Below the pieces are notes generated by a model. It was given only the letters and a program-made list of their open reading frames with translations. It was not told where the DNA came from and did no database searches. From positions 1 through 11,198 of the forward strand of contig JAJYDI010000058.1 of NCBI GenBank assembly GCA_021777635.1: a DNA stretch of 11,198 bases, written 5' to 3'. Position numbers and translations under genes: made by a program. This DNA comes from Pseudomonadota bacterium. Lineage in GTDB: Bacteria > Pseudomonadota > Gammaproteobacteria > Xanthomonadales > Rhodanobacteraceae. Each line of letters starts with the position of its first letter. Position 1 is the first letter of the stretch. Below, in pieces: positions 1-6,390 of this stretch.

Positions 1-747
1 GCGCGTCCAGTCCGACTCGCCGCGCGCCAGCTGCTCGGGTGTGCCCGAGGCGACGCATTGACCGTTGGCGATCAGGTGGACCAGATCAGCGACCTGGCGC
101 ACGGCCGCGAACTCGTGCGCGACCAGAATCGAGGTGATGCCCAGTGTGCGGTTGAGGGTGCGGATCAGCTTGAGCACCTGGTTGAGCGCAATCGGATCGA
201 GGCCGACGAAAGGCTCGTCGTAGAGGATCAGCATCGGGTCGAACACGATCGCGCGCGCCAGCGCCACGCGCCGCGCCATGCCGCCGGACAGTTCGCTGGG
301 CATCAGCCGTGCCGCGCCGCGCAGGCCCACCGCCTGCAGTTTGGTCAGCACGATGTTGCGCAGCAGGACCTCGGGCAGCCGCGCATGCTGGCGCAGCGGA
401 AAGGCCACGTTCTCGAACACGTCGTAGTCGGTCAGCAACGCCGAGTTCTGGAACAGATAGCCGATGCGCTCGCGCAACGCATACAGCGCCTCGCGACCCA
501 GCGCCGGCACATTCTGGCCGTCCACGCGCAGCACGCCGCGGTCGGGACGCATCTGCCCGGTGATGTGCTTGAGCAGGGTCGTCTTGCCGGTGCCGCTGGG
601 ACCCATGATGGCGGTGACCTTGCCGCGCGGGATGTCGAGACTGAGGCCGGCGAACACGGCCTTGCCGCTGAGCATCGTGGTCAGGTCGCGGACCTCGACC
701 AGGGCATCGGCAGCAGCGGCAGTCGGCATGGAAGCGGGTTTCGGCAT
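1..747 (-). CDS. mlaF: MlaF-type phospholipid ABC transporter ATP-binding protein (partial, runs off left edge)
   Basis: ATPase subunit of a probable Mla-type (retrograde/anterograde phospholipid) ABC transporter acting on the cytoplasmic face of the inner membrane. With the ATG at 747, 249 codons are visible before the window edge. Visible motifs: Walker A GPSGTGKT (residues 49-56), Q-loop region around LFQNSALL, signature LSGGMARRVALARAI (from about 153), Walker B plus catalytic Glu LILYDEPFVGLDPI (D177, E178), and the H-loop His in LVAHEF (about 211). The SGGMARR signature and YDEPFVGLDPI wording are typical of MlaF/Ttg2A rather than of other ABC ATPases. E. coli MlaF is about 269 residues, so only the tail is missing. 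A second in-frame ATG lies at 729, and neither start has a clear Shine-Dalgarno. The gene lies 54 bases after gmk on the same strand; mlaE/mlaD would be expected further left. Family confident, exact symbol inferred. Confidence 0.85.
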   Translation of the reverse strand, partial: MPKPASMPTAAAADALVEVRDLTTMLSGKAVFAGLSLDIPRGKVTAIMGPSGTGKTTLLKHITGQMRPDRGVLRVDGQNVPALGREALYALRERIGYLFQNSALLTDYDVFENVAFPLRQHARLPEVLLRNIVLTKLQAVGLRGAARLMPSELSGGMARRVALARAIVFDPMLILYDEPFVGLDPIALNQVLKLIRTLNRTLGITSILVAHEFAAVRQVADLVHLIANGQCVASGTPEQLARGESDWTR

Positions 748-801
748 CGGAAAATGAACTCGAAGGTACAGGACCTGCCGCAACGCGCCAAGCAGCCGGG
801 T

Positions 802-1419
802 TCAGCCGTCTTTCAGCAGCGCGTCCAGCAGCGCCTGCGGGCGCGGCCACTGCAACGGCGCGCGCTGGCGCACGCCGCGCACGATCGCAGTCAGGTCGTC
901 CAGCGCCCGCTCGAAGCGATCGTTGACGATCCAGTACTCGAACTCGCCGGCACGGCGCAGTTCTTCGCGGGAATTGCCCAGCCGGCGCAAGATCACGGCG
1001 TCGCTGTCGGCACCGCGCGCGCGCAGGCGCCGCTCCAGCTCGGCACGCGAGGGGGGCAGGATGAAGATGCCGACGCAACCGGGCATCGCCGCGCGGATCT
1101 GCCGCGCTCCCTGCCAATCGATCTCCAGCAGCACGTCACGACCAGCGGCAAGCTCGTGCTCGACCGCTGCGCGCGAGGTGCCATAGAGATTGCCGTGCAC
1201 CTCGGCGTGCTCGAGCAGCGCGCCGGCGGCACGCAGCCGCTCGAATGCGTCGCGATCGACAAAATGGTAGTGGCTGCCCTCACTCTCGCCGGAGCGTGGC
1301 CGCCGCGTGGTGTACGAGATCGACAGTGCCATGCCCGGTTCGCGCTCCAGCAGCGCGTTGACCAGACTGGACTTGCCCGCGCCCGAAGGCGCCGCGACGA
1401 TGAACAGGGTTCCGGTCAT
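802..1419 (-). CDS. gmk: Guanylate kinase
   Basis: Phosphorylates GMP to GDP with ATP, the essential cytosolic step feeding GTP/dGTP pools and (p)ppGpp synthesis. The 205-residue protein matches the usual bacterial length and is recognisable end to end. It has the P-loop APSGAGKSS (about 10-18), the GMP-binding loop TTRRPRSGE (37-45), EHAEVHGNLYGTS (70-82), EIDWQGA (99-105), FILPPS (119-124) and the lid segment RRLRARGADSD (130-140). The ATG at 1419 is preceded by GGAGG (1424-1428) with a 4-base spacer, and no other ATG, GTG, TTG or CTG occurs in frame back to the yicC stop, so the start is secure. It follows yicC by 81 bases and is probably co-transcribed with it. In most gammaproteobacteria rpoZ and spoT follow gmk; here an MlaF-like gene does. 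Confidence 0.97.
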   Translation of the reverse strand: MTGTLFIVAAPSGAGKSSLVNALLEREPGMALSISYTTRRPRSGESEGSHYHFVDRDAFERLRAAGALLEHAEVHGNLYGTSRAAVEHELAAGRDVLLEIDWQGARQIRAAMPGCVGIFILPPSRAELERRLRARGADSDAVILRRLGNSREELRRAGEFEYWIVNDRFERALDDLTAIVRGVRQRAPLQWPRPQALLDALLKDG

Positions 1420-1500
1420 CGCGCCTCCGCGATCGGCGCCGCTGCGCGGGACCTCGGCTCCGGCGCCATCGTGGCGGAACGCCCGCTGCTCGGTGATCGG

Positions 1501-2367
1501 CTATTCAATGTTCTGCACCTGCTCGCGGATCTGCTCGATCAGCACCTTCAGCTCGACCGCCGCCTGGGTATTGCGCGGGTCGACCGACTTCGAGCCCAGC
1601 GTGTTGGCCTCGCGGTTGAACTCCTGCAGCAGGAAGTCGAGGCGCCGGCCGACCGGCTCGCTCAGCGCCAGCACGCGGCGCGCCTCGGCGACGTGCGCAT
1701 CGAGGCGATCGAGCTCCTCGTCGACGTCCAGCCGCAGCAGCTGCGCGACCAGCTCCTTCTCGATGCGCGCCGGATCGGCGGCGTCCCTGATCTCGGCCAG
1801 CAGCGCGTCGAGCTTGCCGCGCTGCGCGGCGCGGATCTCGGGCATCACCGCGCGCACCGCCGCCACCTGCGCGGCGATGCCCTGCAGGCGCTCGCCCATC
1901 ACTTCGCCGAGGTGCGCACCTTCGCGCTCGCGCGCCGCGCCGAGCTCGGCCAGCGCGCGCTCGGCCAGCGCCAGCAAGGTCGAACCGAGTTCCTGCTGGT
2001 CGGGCTCGACCTGCTCGACCACGCCGGGCAGGCGCAACAGCTCGGTGAACTCCACGCTCAGCTCGGGGAACCGCCCGGACAGGTGCAGCGCGCTGTCGGC
2101 GAGCTGGCGCAGATAGGCATCGTTGAGTCGCAGCGCGTGCGCGCCGGCACCGGTGCCGGCGCGCAATCGCAGCGCCACGTCCACCTTGCCGCGCGCGAGC
2201 CGTTGCGCGATGCGATCGCGCAGCGCGCCCTCGAAAGCACGCAGCTCCTCGGGCAGGCGCAGCGAGATTTCCAGATAGCGGTGATTGACCGTGCGCAGCT
2301 CGAGCGCAAGCCGGCCCAGCGGCGAGTCGGCCTCGGCCGAGGCATAGGCGGTCATGCTGCGGATCAT
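1501..2367 (-). CDS. yicC: YicC/YloC family endoribonuclease
   Basis: Cytoplasmic YicC-family protein. Members have been described as endoribonucleases that act on small or structured RNAs, but substrates in this lineage are unknown. The 288-residue length equals the E. coli protein (287). The start MIRSMTAYA is the family's conserved N-terminus and fixes the ATG at 2367, although the ribosome site (GGGAAT about 5 bases upstream) is weak. The N-terminal YicC domain covers roughly residues 1-155. The C-terminal DUF1732 region contains the conserved [16 protein letters not shown] stretch and ends in [14 protein letters not shown], almost exactly like the E. coli end. The gene is divergent from rph, as in E. 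coli, and leads the yicC-gmk transcription unit. The coding sequence is intact. Confidence 0.95.
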   Translation of the reverse strand: MIRSMTAYASAEADSPLGRLALELRTVNHRYLEISLRLPEELRAFEGALRDRIAQRLARGKVDVALRLRAGTGAGAHALRLNDAYLRQLADSALHLSGRFPELSVEFTELLRLPGVVEQVEPDQQELGSTLLALAERALAELGAAREREGAHLGEVMGERLQGIAAQVAAVRAVMPEIRAAQRGKLDALLAEIRDAADPARIEKELVAQLLRLDVDEELDRLDAHVAEARRVLALSEPVGRRLDFLLQEFNREANTLGSKSVDPRNTQAAVELKVLIEQIREQVQNIE

Positions 2368-2397
2368 GCGGATTCCCGGCGGTCGGCCAAAGCGGGG

Positions 2398-2426
2398 ATG
2401 GTAAGCTCGTCGACCCCGTTTCCCAA
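2398..2426 (-). promoter_or_regulatory. Candidate sigma-70 promoter for yicC-gmk in the divergent yicC/rph region
   Basis: Read on the minus strand, TTGGGA (2426-2421) and TACCAT (2403-2398) are separated by exactly 17 bases. Each hexamer matches 4 of 6 consensus positions (TTGACA and TATAAT). Transcription would begin near 2391, about 24 bases before the yicC ATG. The facing rph promoter must lie in the same 71 bases (2368-2438), but I found no convincing -35/-10 pair for it; TAAGCT at 2402-2407 is a weak -10 candidate. Matches of this quality arise by chance, so this is a positional inference. Confidence 0.35.
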
Positions 2427-2438
2427 GCGATGCCGCGC

Positions 2439-3167
2439 ATGACCCCCGTACCGCGACCCAGCGGCCGCGCCCCCGACGCGCTGCGCACCCTGTCGATCCA
2501 GCGCCACTACACCCGGCATGCGGAAGGCTCGGTGCTGATCGCCTGCGGCGACACCCGCGTGCTATGCACCGCCAGCGTCGAGGAGCGGGTACCGCCCTGG
2601 CTGCGCGGCAAGGGCGAGGGCTGGATCACCGCCGAGTACGGCATGCTGCCGCGCGCCACCCACGAGCGCAGCCAGCGCGAGGCCGCACGCGGCGGCCAGG
2701 GCGGACGCACTCTGGAGATCCAGCGCCTGATCGGCCGCAGCCTGCGCGCCTGCGTCGATCGCCAGGCGCTGGGCGAACGCGTGATCACGCTCGACTGCGA
2801 CGTGCTGCAGGCCGACGGCGGGACCCGCTGCGCGGCGATCACCGGCGCCTATGTCGCGCTGGCCGATGCCATCGCCACCCTGCTCAAGCGCGGCGCGCTG
2901 AAGCGCAATCCGCTGCACGGCGCGGTCGCGGCGGTCTCGGTCGGGCTGTGGCGCGGCGCGCCGGTGCTCGACCTCGACTACGCCGAGGACAGCGCCTGCG
3001 ACACCGACATGAACGTGGTGATGAACGATGGCGGCGGCCTGATCGAGATCCAGGGCACCGCCGAGGGCCACGCATTCCGCCGCGACGAACTCGACGCCAT
3101 GCTGACACTGGCCGGCAGCGGTATCGACGCGTTGATCGCCGCGCAGCGAGCGGCGCTGGCGGCCTAG
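2439..3167 (+). CDS. rph: Ribonuclease PH
   Basis: Phosphorolytic 3'-5' exoribonuclease that trims tRNA 3' ends and other RNAs; it acts as a hexameric ring in the cytoplasm. From the ATG at 2439 it has 242 residues (E. coli 238). Visible: RHAEGSVL (about 26-33), [15 protein letters not shown] (61-75), the phosphate-site segment [16 protein letters not shown] (85-100), [15 protein letters not shown] (116-130, with the conserved Arg at 130), and the acidic metal-site stretch [18 protein letters not shown] (about 178-195). An ATG at 2430 would add three residues (MPR). I prefer 2439 because [10 protein letters not shown] aligns with remembered xanthomonad starts (MTxxRPSGR). Neither start has a Shine-Dalgarno sequence. 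The frame is intact, unlike the rph-1 frameshift of E. coli K-12. A VOC gene follows after 23 bases. Confidence 0.96.
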   Translation: MTPVPRPSGRAPDALRTLSIQRHYTRHAEGSVLIACGDTRVLCTASVEERVPPWLRGKGEGWITAEYGMLPRATHERSQREAARGGQGGRTLEIQRLIGRSLRACVDRQALGERVITLDCDVLQADGGTRCAAITGAYVALADAIATLLKRGALKRNPLHGAVAAVSVGLWRGAPVLDLDYAEDSACDTDMNVVMNDGGGLIEIQGTAEGHAFRRDELDAMLTLAGSGIDALIAAQRAALAA

Positions 3168-3190
3168 CGAGACGCCGGCACGGGAGTGAC

Positions 3191-3583
3191 ATGACCCAGA
3201 CCCTGGCGGCCATTGCCCTGCTGGTGCGCGATTACGACGAAGCGATCGCCTACTACACCGGGGTACTCGGTTTCGACCTGCTCGAGGACACGCGGCTCGG
3301 CAGTGACAAACGCTGGGTGCGGGTCGCCCCGGCGGGTCCGGGCGGCACCAGCATACTGCTGGCCAAGGCCAGCACCGACGCGCAACGCGCCCGCATCGGC
3401 GACCAGACCGGCGGCCGCGTCGGCCTGTTCCTGCACACCGACGATTTCCAGCGCGATCACCGGGTTCTGACGGCGCGCGGAGTGATCTTCCGCGAGCGGC
3501 CACGGGCCGAGCCCTACGGTACCGTCGCGGTGTTCGAGGACCTGTACGGCAACGCGTGGGACCTGATCCAGCCGGCCGCATGA
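3191..3583 (+). CDS. VOC (glyoxalase/bleomycin-resistance fold) family protein
   Basis: A 130-residue cytosolic protein of the vicinal oxygen chelate superfamily; substrate unknown. The fold is recognisable from its N-terminal strand and helix, IALLVRDYDEAIAYYTGVLGF (split here as IALLVRDYDEAI and AYYTGVLGF), a central FLHTDDF segment and the closing strand FEDLYGNAWDLIQ typical of the second beta-alpha-beta-beta-beta unit. The His and Glu ligands of glyoxalase I are not obvious: the first-strand position is Leu/Val and the last strand ends in DLIQ. Glyoxalase I activity should therefore not be assumed. The ATG at 3191 has GGGAG at 3182-3186 with a 4-base spacer. Its stop overlaps the rdgB start (ATGA, 3580-3583), so it is probably translated together with rdgB in an rph-VOC-rdgB-hemW operon. 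A role in damage repair or metabolite clean-up is inference from the neighbours only. Confidence 0.85.
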   Translation: MTQTLAAIALLVRDYDEAIAYYTGVLGFDLLEDTRLGSDKRWVRVAPAGPGGTSILLAKASTDAQRARIGDQTGGRVGLFLHTDDFQRDHRVLTARGVIFRERPRAEPYGTVAVFEDLYGNAWDLIQPAA

Positions 3584-4194
3584 GACTCGTCCTCGCCAGC
3601 GGCAACCGCGGCAAGATCGCCGAGTTCGACGAGCTGTTCGCCGGCAGCGGCATCGAGCTGGTGGCGCAATCGGCGCTGGGCGTGTCCGACATCGAGGAGA
3701 CCGGACTGAGCTTCGTCGAGAACGCGATCCTCAAGGCGCGCCATGCCGCGCGCGCCACCGGCCTGCCGGCGCTGGCCGATGATTCCGGGCTGTGCGTGGA
3801 CGCGCTCGACGGTGCGCCGGGCCTGGCCAGTGCCCGTTATGCCGGACGTCATGGCGACAGCGCCGCCAATATCGCCAGGCTGCTGGAAGCGCTGCGCGCG
3901 CTGCCCGATGCGCGGCGCGGCGCGCATTTCATCTGCGTGCTGGTGCTGCTGCGCCGGCCCGACGACCCGGCGCCGCTGCTCGCGGAAGGCCGCTGGCACG
4001 GGCGCATCCTGCACGGACCGCGCGGCGCGGGAGGTTTCGGCTACGACCCGGTGTTTCATGATCCGCAACAAGGCTGCAGCGCGGCCGAGCTCGACCCCGT
4101 CCTGAAGAACCGCATCAGCCACCGCGGCACGGCGCTGGCCGCGCTGCGTCAACAGCTGGGCGCGGACGCCGGCGGCAAGCCGAGATGGATATGA
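3580..4194 (+). CDS. rdgB: RdgB/HAM1 non-canonical purine NTP pyrophosphatase
   Basis: Hydrolyses dITP, ITP and XTP to monophosphates and pyrophosphate, keeping deaminated purines out of DNA and RNA. The 204-residue length is close to E. coli RdgB (197). Visible motifs: substrate-binding SGNRGK (7-12), FVENAILKA (45-53), catalytic ADDSGLCVDAL (66-76, Asp68 in the position of the E. coli general base), GAPGLASARYAG (about 78-89), EGRWHGRI, GAGGFGYDPVF (149-159) and a C-terminal KNRISHRGTAL. All expected key segments are present. The start codon shares ATGA with the VOC stop, and the stop shares ATGA with the hemW start (4191-4194), indicating translational coupling on both sides. An upstream in-frame start at 3556 is possible, but only the ATG gives the family N-terminus MRLVLASGN. 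Confidence 0.97.
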   Translation: MRLVLASGNRGKIAEFDELFAGSGIELVAQSALGVSDIEETGLSFVENAILKARHAARATGLPALADDSGLCVDALDGAPGLASARYAGRHGDSAANIARLLEALRALPDARRGAHFICVLVLLRRPDDPAPLLAEGRWHGRILHGPRGAGGFGYDPVFHDPQQGCSAAELDPVLKNRISHRGTALAALRQQLGADAGGKPRWI

Positions 4195-5432
4195 ACGCGC
4201 GCAGGCCGAGTCCGCCGCCGCCGGGGTCACCGATCACGGCTCATCCCGCGCTGCTCGCGACGCCGCCACTGTCGCTGTATGTGCACCTGCCCTGGTGCGT
4301 GCGCAAATGCCCGTACTGCGACTTCAATTCGCACGCGCTGCGCGACGCCGCACCGTACGCCGAGTACGCGCAAACCCTGCTGGCCGATCTCGACGCGGAC
4401 CTGCATGCGCATGCCGCCGCGTTGCGAGGACGCCCGCTGGTCAGCGTGTTCTTCGGCGGCGGCACGCCCAGCCTGTTCGCGCCCGACCGGATCGCGGCCA
4501 TCCTGGACGGCGTCGCCGCGCGGCTGCCGCTGGCGGCAGACGCCGAGATCACGCTGGAAACCAATCCGGGCGCCGTCGAGCACGGCCGCTTCGACGGCTA
4601 CCGCGCCGCCGGCGTCAACCGGCTGTCGTTCGGCGTGCAGAGCTTCGATGACGCAAAGCTGACCGCGCTGGGCCGCATCCATTCGGCCGCCGAGGCCGAG
4701 CGCGCGATCAAGGAGGCGCAGGATGCCGGCTGCGCCAACCTCAACCTCGACCTGATGTATGCGCTGCCCGGGCAGACCCCCGACGGCGCGCTGGCGGATC
4801 TCGAACATGCGCTGACGCTGCAACCGGCGCACATCTCCCACTACCAGCTGACGCTGGAGCCCAACACGCTGTTCGCGGCGCACCCGCCGGCGCTGCCCGA
4901 CGACGACGACGCGTTCGCCATGCAGGAGGGCTGCCAGACGCGGCTGGCCGCGGCCGGCTACGCGCAGTATGAAGTCTCGGCATACGCGCTTCCCGATCGG
5001 CGCGCCGCGCACAACCTCAACTACTGGACCTTCGGCGACTATCTCGGCATCGGCGCCGGTGCGCACGGCAAGATCACCGATGCCGCGACCGGCGCCATCG
5101 TGCGCAGCGCCAAGCTCAGGGTGCCGGAGCGCTATCTCGCGCGCGCCGCCGACGGCGTGTTCGGCAGCGTCCATGCGGTGGCCGCGGACGAGCGCGCATT
5201 CGAGTTCATGCTCAACGCGCTGCGGCTGGTCGACGGCGTGCCGCTGGCGCTGTTCGCGCAGCGCACCGGGCTCGCGCCGGACACCATCGCCGCAGCGCTC
5301 GCCGCGGCGCGCGCACGCGGCTGGCTGGTCGACGATCACGCACGATTGCAGGCGACGCCGCCGGGCCTGCGCTTTCTCAACGACCTGCTGCAGCTGTTCA
5401 TGGACGTCATGCCCGCGCCTGTGGCAACCTGA
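4191..5432 (+). CDS. hemW: HemW, radical SAM haem chaperone (HemN-like)
   Basis: Radical SAM protein of the HemN/HemW group. HemW proteins bind haem and are thought to deliver it to respiratory haem proteins rather than oxidise coproporphyrinogen. The 4Fe-4S motif is CVRKCPYC (Cys36, Cys40, Cys43) followed by DFNSH; true HemN has a further Cys after the third, and Phe here (CDF) favours HemW. Other family marks are YVHLPWC, FFGGGTPSLF (about 87-96), RLSFGVQSFDD, LNLDLMYALPGQT and HISHYQLTLEPNT (about 213-225), then a HemN C-terminal domain. The 413-residue protein has a proline-rich N-terminal extension of about 20 residues compared with E. coli HemW, with no in-frame ATG between it and the core. 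The start at 4191 gives a 4-base overlap with rdgB; an in-frame ATG at 4185 is an alternative. The rdgB-hemW order is common in gammaproteobacteria. Confidence 0.94.
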   Translation: MNARRPSPPPPGSPITAHPALLATPPLSLYVHLPWCVRKCPYCDFNSHALRDAAPYAEYAQTLLADLDADLHAHAAALRGRPLVSVFFGGGTPSLFAPDRIAAILDGVAARLPLAADAEITLETNPGAVEHGRFDGYRAAGVNRLSFGVQSFDDAKLTALGRIHSAAEAERAIKEAQDAGCANLNLDLMYALPGQTPDGALADLEHALTLQPAHISHYQLTLEPNTLFAAHPPALPDDDDAFAMQEGCQTRLAAAGYAQYEVSAYALPDRRAAHNLNYWTFGDYLGIGAGAHGKITDAATGAIVRSAKLRVPERYLARAADGVFGSVHAVAADERAFEFMLNALRLVDGVPLALFAQRTGLAPDTIAAALAAARARGWLVDDHARLQATPPGLRFLNDLLQLFMDVMPAPVAT

Positions 5433-5464
5433 CCGCGGCACGCGCTTGCCGGCGGGAGCTAATG

Positions 5465-5830
5465 ATGTCGGTCGCCACGATCGTTGTCGTCGCGCTGGTC
5501 GCGCTGCTGCACCTGTATTTCATGATCCTCGAGATGGCTTTCTGGGACCGCCGCGCGGGACTGCGCGCCTTCGGGCTGACGCCCGAGTTCGCGCGCGCGA
5601 CAAGGCGGCTGGCCGCGAATCAGGGTCTGTACAACGGATTCCTCGCGGCCGGCCTGATCTGGGGCCTGTGGCTCGGCGCGACAGGATTCGCCGTCGAGGT
5701 GTTCTTCCTGGGCTGCGTGATCGTCGCCGGGGTGTTCGGCGCCGTGACCGTGAACCGCCGGATTCTCTGGATCCAGGCGCTGCCGGCCGCCCTGGCGCTG
5801 GCCCTGCTGCTGCGATCCGCGCATGCCTGA
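5465..5830 (+). CDS. DUF1304 family small integral membrane protein
   Basis: A 121-residue hydrophobic protein recognisable as DUF1304, a widespread inner-membrane family of unknown function. About four membrane segments can be read: residues 3-22, roughly 52-71, 75-95 and 100-117. Family-typical wording includes YFMILEMAFWDR after the first segment, an amphipathic FGLTPEFARATRRLAANQ stretch, then GLYNGFLAAGLIWG. The tandem ATGs at 5462 and 5465 are both possible; GGGAG at 5454-5458 leaves 3 bases to the first and 6 to the second, so the second is preferred. The gene starts 32 bases after hemW and overlaps the next gene by 8 bases. No substrate or partner can be assigned from sequence. Confidence 0.88.
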   Translation: MSVATIVVVALVALLHLYFMILEMAFWDRRAGLRAFGLTPEFARATRRLAANQGLYNGFLAAGLIWGLWLGATGFAVEVFFLGCVIVAGVFGAVTVNRRILWIQALPAALALALLLRSAHA

Positions 5831-6011
5831 GCCGCTGCCGCTCGTTTGCCCCTGCTGCGGCGAGAGCTTCGAGACCGCGGTCGATCTCTCATCCGGCGGC
5901 CAGAGCTACATCGAGGACTGCCCGGTCTGCTGCCGACCGATCACGATCGCGTTCGGCGTCGACGCATCCGGCGCACTCGACTGGGTGCGCGCCGGACGCG
6001 AGGGTGACTGA
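5823..6011 (+). CDS. CPxCG motif cysteine-rich zinc-ribbon-like small protein
   Basis: A 62-residue protein of the CPxCG-motif cysteine-rich family, function unknown. It has the arrangement CPCCG (C9, C12) followed after about 20 residues by EDCPVCCRPI (C33, C36), which can form a four-Cys zinc site, with an extra Cys beside each pair (C11, C37). The segment SGGQSYIEDCPVCCRPI is the family's most recognisable stretch. The start ATG lies inside the end of the DUF1304 gene (8-base overlap, 5823-5830) and has no Shine-Dalgarno, which suggests translation coupled to the upstream gene. It is the last gene before the cobalamin leader. Similarity to zinc-ribbon proteins is structural; nothing in the sequence shows nucleic-acid binding. 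Confidence 0.87.
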   Translation: MPEPLPLVCPCCGESFETAVDLSSGGQSYIEDCPVCCRPITIAFGVDASGALDWVRAGREGD

Positions 6012-6016
6012 GCGCC

Positions 6017-6045
6017 TTGTGAGCCGCACCGGCGACCCGTACACT
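6017..6045 (+). promoter_or_regulatory. Candidate sigma-70 promoter of the cobalamin-riboswitch/btuB transcript
   Basis: TTGTGA (6017-6022) and TACACT (6040-6045) are spaced by exactly 17 bases, and each matches 4 of 6 consensus positions. Transcription would start near 6052, just where the cobalamin aptamer begins, which is the placement expected for a riboswitch promoter. This positional agreement makes it more credible than the hexamer scores alone. It starts 6 bases past the stop of the CPxCG gene. Confidence 0.6.
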
Positions 6046-6049
6046 GCGC

Positions 6050-6240
6050 CGGCCTCAGGTGCCCCGGCCTGCAACTGCATGTCGGGGTGAAACGGGAAGC
6101 CGGTCCAACGCCGGCACTGCCCCCGCAACGGTAGGCAAGTAGAGCCGGTCCCGATGCCACTGCGCGCTGCGCGGGAAGGCGGTCCGGCGGACTCCTCGGG
6201 CGGCACGCGAGGCGTCACTTGCAAGTCCGGAGACCGGCCC
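6050..6240 (+). promoter_or_regulatory. Cobalamin (B12) riboswitch aptamer
   Basis: The aptamer core is present in order: GGTGCC (6058-6063), GGGTGAAACGGGAAGCCGGT (ending about 6104) with the following hairpin GCCGG/CCGGC, ACTGCCCCCGCAACGGT (6116-6132), the B12-box GCCACTG (6156-6162), GGGAAGGC (6173-6180) and AAGTCCGGAGACCGGCC (6223-6239). These are the conserved blocks of the RF00174-type cobalamin riboswitch, with normal total length. It senses adenosylcobalamin or a related corrinoid in the nascent mRNA and represses the downstream gene. The gene that follows is a BtuB-like receptor, the classical target. I could not identify a convincing L5-L13 kissing-loop partner by eye. Exact ends are approximate. 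Confidence 0.95.
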
Positions 6241-6244
6241 GAGG

Positions 6245-6326
6245 ACGCCGCGACGTGGCCTTCATCCACGCGTCGCGGCGTGAACCAGACGTCGCGGCGG
6301 GCGATGGTCGGGCTGACGCCGCGATC
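6245..6326 (+). promoter_or_regulatory. Putative riboswitch expression platform with alternating complementary segments
   Basis: Four mutually complementary segments follow the aptamer directly. Segment 1 is ACGCCGCGACG (6245-6255), segment 2 CGTCGCGGCGT (6271-6281), segment 3 CGTCGCGGCG (6290-6299) and segment 4 ACGCCGCGA (6316-6324). Segments 1 and 2 form a perfect 11-bp stem with a 15-base loop, and TGG/CCA (6256-6258 and 6266-6268) can extend it inward with a 2-base bulge. Segments 3 and 4 can form 8 bp. Alternatively 1 pairs with 3 (10 bp) or 2 with 4 (9 bp). Such exclusive pairings are what a ligand-controlled switch needs. No U-run follows any stem, so translational control or Rho-dependent termination is more likely than intrinsic termination. 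Confidence 0.55.
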
Positions 6327-6335
6327 GTCCGCGTC

Positions 6336-6382
6336 CGCTCCACCGCTCCCTGCGCCGTCTGGCCGCGGGTGAGCGACCGGAG
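6336..6382 (+). promoter_or_regulatory. btuB Shine-Dalgarno with two candidate anti-Shine-Dalgarno segments
   Basis: The btuB ribosome site is GGAG (6379-6382), 8 bases before the ATG at 6391. Two upstream GCTCC copies (6337-6341 and 6345-6349) are complementary to GGAGC at the site. In addition CGCTC (6344-6348) can pair with GAGCG (6371-6375) just 5' of it. This would allow the ribosome site to be hidden when the leader folds into its repressed state. Helices of 5 bp are short, so this is a suggestion that needs folding of the whole leader. Confidence 0.4.
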
Positions 6383-6390
6383 CCTTGACC

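Noticed and set aside
58..2442. 794-codon open frame on the plus strand over mlaF, gmk and yicC
   Set aside because: It is antisense to three well-recognised genes that share one phase; its composition (runs of Arg, Gln, Ala, His) matches no family and is the expected GC-rich shadow.
2562..3758. 398-codon minus-strand open frame over rph, VOC and rdgB
   Set aside because: Antisense to three recognised genes, no family resemblance.
6154..6372. 72-codon open frame inside the leader of btuB
   Set aside because: It overlaps conserved riboswitch aptamer blocks and has no ribosome site; the RNA structure explains the sequence.
6385..6390. TTG start for btuB at 6385
   Set aside because: The ATG at 6391 has GGAG at an 8-base spacing and begins a normal signal peptide (MNLKRN).
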